Assembly: GCA_003963405.1 (NCBI GenBank)
Contig: RXIY01000064.1
Span: 1-64,000 of the forward strand
Length of the DNA stretch: 64,000 bases
Source: Hyphomicrobiales bacterium
GTDB lineage: Bacteria; Pseudomonadota; Alphaproteobacteria; Rhizobiales; Beijerinckiaceae
Reading direction: 5' to 3'
Shown here: in pieces, positions 61,476 through 64,000 of the stretch
Layout of the letters: each line of letters begins with the position of its first letter
How positions within the stretch are numbered: position 1 is the stretch's first letter
Notes under the pieces: model-generated
What the model was told of the DNA's origin: nothing
The model's input: the letters and a program-made list of their open reading frames with translations, nothing else
Database searches by the model: none
Program-made: the position numbers and the translations under genes

Positions 61476-62376
61476 TCTTCTCTCCCGTGGTAGAGGCGCC
61501 GAGCGCCTTGCGTATGTCGTGGAAGCCGAGCCGCCAGGCCGTCAGCCAATCGACGAGCCGCGCCGGCAAAAGGCCGATGAGTTCGCCGAGGGGCGAGCCC
61601 GTGCGCACGGGAATGCGCGCGGGCGGCCGCGACGCGGTGAGCGCCCGCAGCACGGCCTCGGCGACCTTTTCGGGGCCGGGCGCGGCGCGGCCGCCCTCGA
61701 CCACCCATTTCTGCACGCGGCGCGCGGCCGGGCCATAGACCGTGTCGTCGAAGGCGCTGAAATCGGCGCGCTTCGCCTTGTCCCAGATCGGCGTTGAGAT
61801 CATGCCGGGCTGAATCAGGATGAGATCGATTCCATAAACCGTCAGTTCGCGCCGCAGCGCGTCCGACATGCCTTCGAGCCCGAATTTGGACGCGTTGTAC
61901 GCGCCCAGAAACGGCGCCGCCCGGCGCCCCGCCACCGAACTCATATTGACGATGCGGCCGGGCGGTCCGCCCTGCGGGCGGCGCGCGCCGAGTAGCGGCG
62001 CGAAAGCCTGGATGACGCGCAATTGCCCCGTGAGATTGGTCTCGACCTGACGCTCGAAATCCGCGATCGGCAGATGCAGCAGCGGCCCCGGCACGGCGAC
62101 GCCGGCATTGTTGACGAGGCCAAAGAGCGTCGCGCCGGAGAGCCATTGCCCGACCTCGCGCGCGGCGCGGGCGATGGCCTCGCCGTCGGTCACGTCGAAG
62201 AGCAGGGCCGCGAAATTTTGTGGCCCGAAACGGGCCGTGAGCCGCTCGGCGTCCGCGTCTTTGCGCACCGAGCCGAAGACGAAAAAGCCCTTCTCGACCA
62301 GCAGCGCAACGCAGGCCTCGCCGATCCCCGTCGAGGCGCCGGTGACGACGACCGCGCGCTTTTGCTCACCCCCCAT
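61465..62376 (-). CDS. Short-chain dehydrogenase/reductase
   Basis: The 303-residue classical SDR has VVVTGASTGIGEACVALLVE (about 9-28), LFGLVNNAGVAVPGPLL, the Ser in NMSSVAGRRAAPFLG and the YxxxK catalytic pair in YNASKFGLEGM. The C terminus is extended (about 40 residues) and hydrophobic in LLPARLVDWLTAWRLG. The substrate is not known; such SDRs often act on retinol-like or fatty substrates. Start ATG 62376 overlaps the end of the thiE-amidase gene by 11 bases, and its own end overlaps the VOC gene by 11 bases. Confidence 0.88.
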   Translation of the reverse strand: MGGEQKRAVVVTGASTGIGEACVALLVEKGFFVFGSVRKDADAERLTARFGPQNFAALLFDVTDGEAIARAAREVGQWLSGATLFGLVNNAGVAVPGPLLHLPIADFERQVETNLTGQLRVIQAFAPLLGARRPQGGPPGRIVNMSSVAGRRAAPFLGAYNASKFGLEGMSDALRRELTVYGIDLILIQPGMISTPIWDKAKRADFSAFDDTVYGPAARRVQKWVVEGGRAAPGPEKVAEAVLRALTASRPPARIPVRTGSPLGELIGLLPARLVDWLTAWRLGFHDIRKALGASTTGEKNGR

Positions 62377-63784
62377 GCCCGGCTCCCGACAGATCGAGAA
62401 GACGGGCCAGCGCGTCGAGGGTGGAGGCGTCGGCGCGGCCGTCGACGCGCGCGCGGCGGAAGTGACGCTGAAAGGCCGAAACGGCGGCTGCGGTCTCCTC
62501 GTCATAGACGCCGGTTTCCGCCGTCTTGTAGCCGAAGGCGGCGAGCCGCCGCTGCACCTGCGAGACGGCGGGGCCGGCCATGTCGAGTTCGAGCGCCCCA
62601 TCCGCGTCCGCGTCCGGCGCGGGCGCCGCGACGTCGAGACCCACGCCCGCCGCGGCGAGCGCGTCCCAGGGAAAGAATTCGCCGGGGTCGATCTTGCGGC
62701 GCGGCGCAATGTCGGAATGGGCGAGAACGCGCTGTGGGGGGATGCCGCGGCGCGCGCAAATGTCCCGGCACAGCGCGACGAGCGCCTCGATCTGCGCGGC
62801 CGGATAGGGGTGCGGGTCGATATGGCCGGGATGGACGATTTCGACGCCGATCGAGGCGGAATTCATGTCGGTTTCGCCCGCCCAGAAACTCACGCCCGCG
62901 TGCCAGGCCCGGCGCGCCTCGGGCACGAGCTGCAGGACGCGCCCATCCTCCTCGACGACGTAATGCGCGGAGACTTCCTGGATGGGGGAGCACAGAAGCT
63001 CGAGCGCGCCCTCCGCGCTCGGCATGCCGGTGTAATGCAGGACGAGCGCCGAAACGGGGCGCAGCCGCGGGCCATGGTTGGGAGAGGGCAGAACGCTCGC
63101 GCCCGCGTGATCGGGCGGGAAGGGATCGACCAGTTCGCCCGCCTCGCGCCAGGGCGCGGTGGCCGCGATCCATTCCACCGTGCGCGATTCGGGATCGGGG
63201 GCGCGCAGAATATCCGTCACCACGCAGGCGCTGTCGGCGCCCGAGGCGAGAGCGAGGCAGGCGCGGCCCGGCGTCAACCCGCCGATGGCGACGAGCGGAA
63301 CTTCGCCCGCGCGCTTCTTCCAGTCGGCGAGCCGGTCGAGCCCCTGCGGCGCGAAGGCCATCTGTTTGAGCAGCGTCGGCCAGACCGGCCCGAGCGCGAC
63401 ATAATCCGGCGCGAGCGCGAGGGCGCGCTCGAGCTCGGCGTCGTCATGCGTCGAGACGCCGAACCGCAGGCCGTGGCGGCGCAGCACGGCAATATCGGCC
63501 GTGTCGAGGTCGCTCTGCCCGAGATGGACGAAATCGCAGCCGAGTTCGATCGCGAGCCGCCAGTAATCATTGACGACGAGCTGCGCCCCCGCCGCCCGGC
63601 ACAGATCGCGGGCGCGCGCGATCTCCGCGCGAAGCTCGTCCTCGGGACGATCCTTCACGCGCAGCTGCACGAGCTTGACGCCCAGCGGCAACAGACGCGT
63701 CAGCCAGTCGGAATGATCGACGATGAGATAGAAGGGATCGAGGCTCCAGGCGGTCAAAGGCGGCTCCTTGTCGGGGCAAGCCAT
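62366..63784 (-). CDS. Thiamin-phosphate synthase fused to AmpD/AmiD-type amidase and peptidoglycan-binding domain
   Basis: This continuous 472-residue frame combines two enzymes. Residues about 15-215 are ThiE-like: VQLRVKD (40-45), VNDYWRLAIELGCDFVHLGQ (71-90), YVALGPVWPT and VAIGGLTPGRA. A linker (about 216-240) leads into an Amidase_2 domain. Its zinc ligands are His250 (LHYTGM), His356 and Asp366, with Lys364 and Glu315 (IGVEIVHPGH), the same set as AmpD/AmiD. Residues about 400-462 form a peptidoglycan-binding repeat (VSQVQRRLAAFGYKTAETGV). There is no ATG near the junction and no signal peptide. The amidase should cleave the lactyl bond of muropeptides, and the synthase should join thiazole and pyrimidine. 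I know no such fusion; lost stop or sequence error is possible. Confidence 0.85.
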   Translation of the reverse strand: MACPDKEPPLTAWSLDPFYLIVDHSDWLTRLLPLGVKLVQLRVKDRPEDELRAEIARARDLCRAAGAQLVVNDYWRLAIELGCDFVHLGQSDLDTADIAVLRRHGLRFGVSTHDDAELERALALAPDYVALGPVWPTLLKQMAFAPQGLDRLADWKKRAGEVPLVAIGGLTPGRACLALASGADSACVVTDILRAPDPESRTVEWIAATAPWREAGELVDPFPPDHAGASVLPSPNHGPRLRPVSALVLHYTGMPSAEGALELLCSPIQEVSAHYVVEEDGRVLQLVPEARRAWHAGVSFWAGETDMNSASIGVEIVHPGHIDPHPYPAAQIEALVALCRDICARRGIPPQRVLAHSDIAPRRKIDPGEFFPWDALAAAGVGLDVAAPAPDADADGALELDMAGPAVSQVQRRLAAFGYKTAETGVYDEETAAAVSAFQRHFRRARVDGRADASTLDALARLLDLSGAGHGG

Positions 63785-63809
63785 AGACGAGCCCGCCGGC
63801 CCGGTCCAT

Positions 63810-64000
63810 TCACGCCACGTCGCCGAAAGGCCGGCCGAGCACGGGCGTCGAGGGCTCCGCCATGTCGCGGGGCGTCATGGGCCTGGAGAGGAAAGCGAGG
63901 CGCCCCGCCTGCGTCGCCAGGCCGAAGGCCCGCGCCATGCCGACGGGATCGCCCGCGCGCGACACCGCCGTGTTGAGCAACACCGCGTCATAGCCCATTT
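63810..64000 (-). CDS. thiG: Thiazole synthase, C-terminal part (5' end outside window)
   Basis: The frame is open to the window edge and ends at TGA/TAA-type stop 63810. The visible 62 residues, [20 protein letters not shown] and [19 protein letters not shown] followed by STPVLGRPF, match the C terminus of ThiG, which makes the thiazole ring of thiamin. It lies 25 bases before the thiE-amidase gene on the same strand, so the two form part of a thiamin operon. Its start and any TPP riboswitch are outside the window. Confidence 0.9.
   Translation of the reverse strand, partial: MGYDAVLLNTAVSRAGDPVGMARAFGLATQAGRLAFLSRPMTPRDMAEPSTPVLGRPFGDVA

Overview
This window looks like chromosomal DNA of an alphaproteobacterium, probably a member of the Hyphomicrobiales (Rhizobiales) near the methanotroph/Beijerinckiaceae branch. 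The evidence is a very GC-rich sequence, two hopanoid genes (hpnN, hpnA), aerobic-type cobalamin genes including bluB, a rhizobial-style mutM/ubiE/ubiB neighbourhood, an intergenic palindrome of a type common in this order, and two promoters fitting the alphaproteobacterial general-stress (EcfG) pattern GGAAC-N16-CGTT. I see no prophage, insertion sequence, CRISPR array, tRNA or rRNA. Genus-level placement is inference.

Layout: 1-7 kb holds the 5' part of purB (minus), a two-part VIT/CCC1-like membrane protein, a DadA-like oxidoreductase, an acyltransferase, a 35-residue membrane peptide with its own terminator, ccdA and a DUF1624 protein. 7-20 kb holds hpnN, a DUF2147 protein and a four-gene tripartite efflux operon (outer-membrane factor, adaptor, two RND pumps). 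20-28 kb is a minus-strand run: a fused indolepyruvate:ferredoxin oxidoreductase, then cobK, cobQ, cobC and bluB, joined by 1-4 base overlaps (cobK by its GTG option). Divergent from it is a DUF1007/NicO metal-transport pair resembling ZevAB. 29.8-35 kb holds fadD, converging on bioF-bioD-bioA, and an ICMT-like methyltransferase.

35-48 kb holds a copper ATPase with a CopZ-like chaperone fused to its C terminus, a short-chain dehydrogenase, a membrane adenylate cyclase, ubiE-ubiB, a decayed nucleotidyltransferase, mutM, a two-gene ABC exporter, tlyA and a TrmA/RlmD-type methyltransferase. 48-56 kb holds a small exported peptide with a good sigma70 promoter, a GlcD/D2HGDH-like flavoenzyme, a SRAP protein, an enoyl-CoA hydratase, hpnA, two stress-type membrane proteins behind an EcfG promoter, folE, a Pro/Ala-rich anchored protein and csbD behind a second EcfG promoter. 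56-64 kb holds rpsF-rpsR, a small lipoprotein, panB-hemH, small membrane proteins, a PilZ-like protein and the end of a thiamin operon (thiG, a thiE-amidase fusion, an SDR and a VOC protein).

The most unusual points are the single reading frame joining thiamin-phosphate synthase to an intact-looking AmpD/AmiD-type amidase with a peptidoglycan-binding domain; the CopA-CopZ fusion with a perfect internal Shine-Dalgarno and start codon; the paired EcfG promoters; and several small, well-signalled genes that length-based gene calling would miss.
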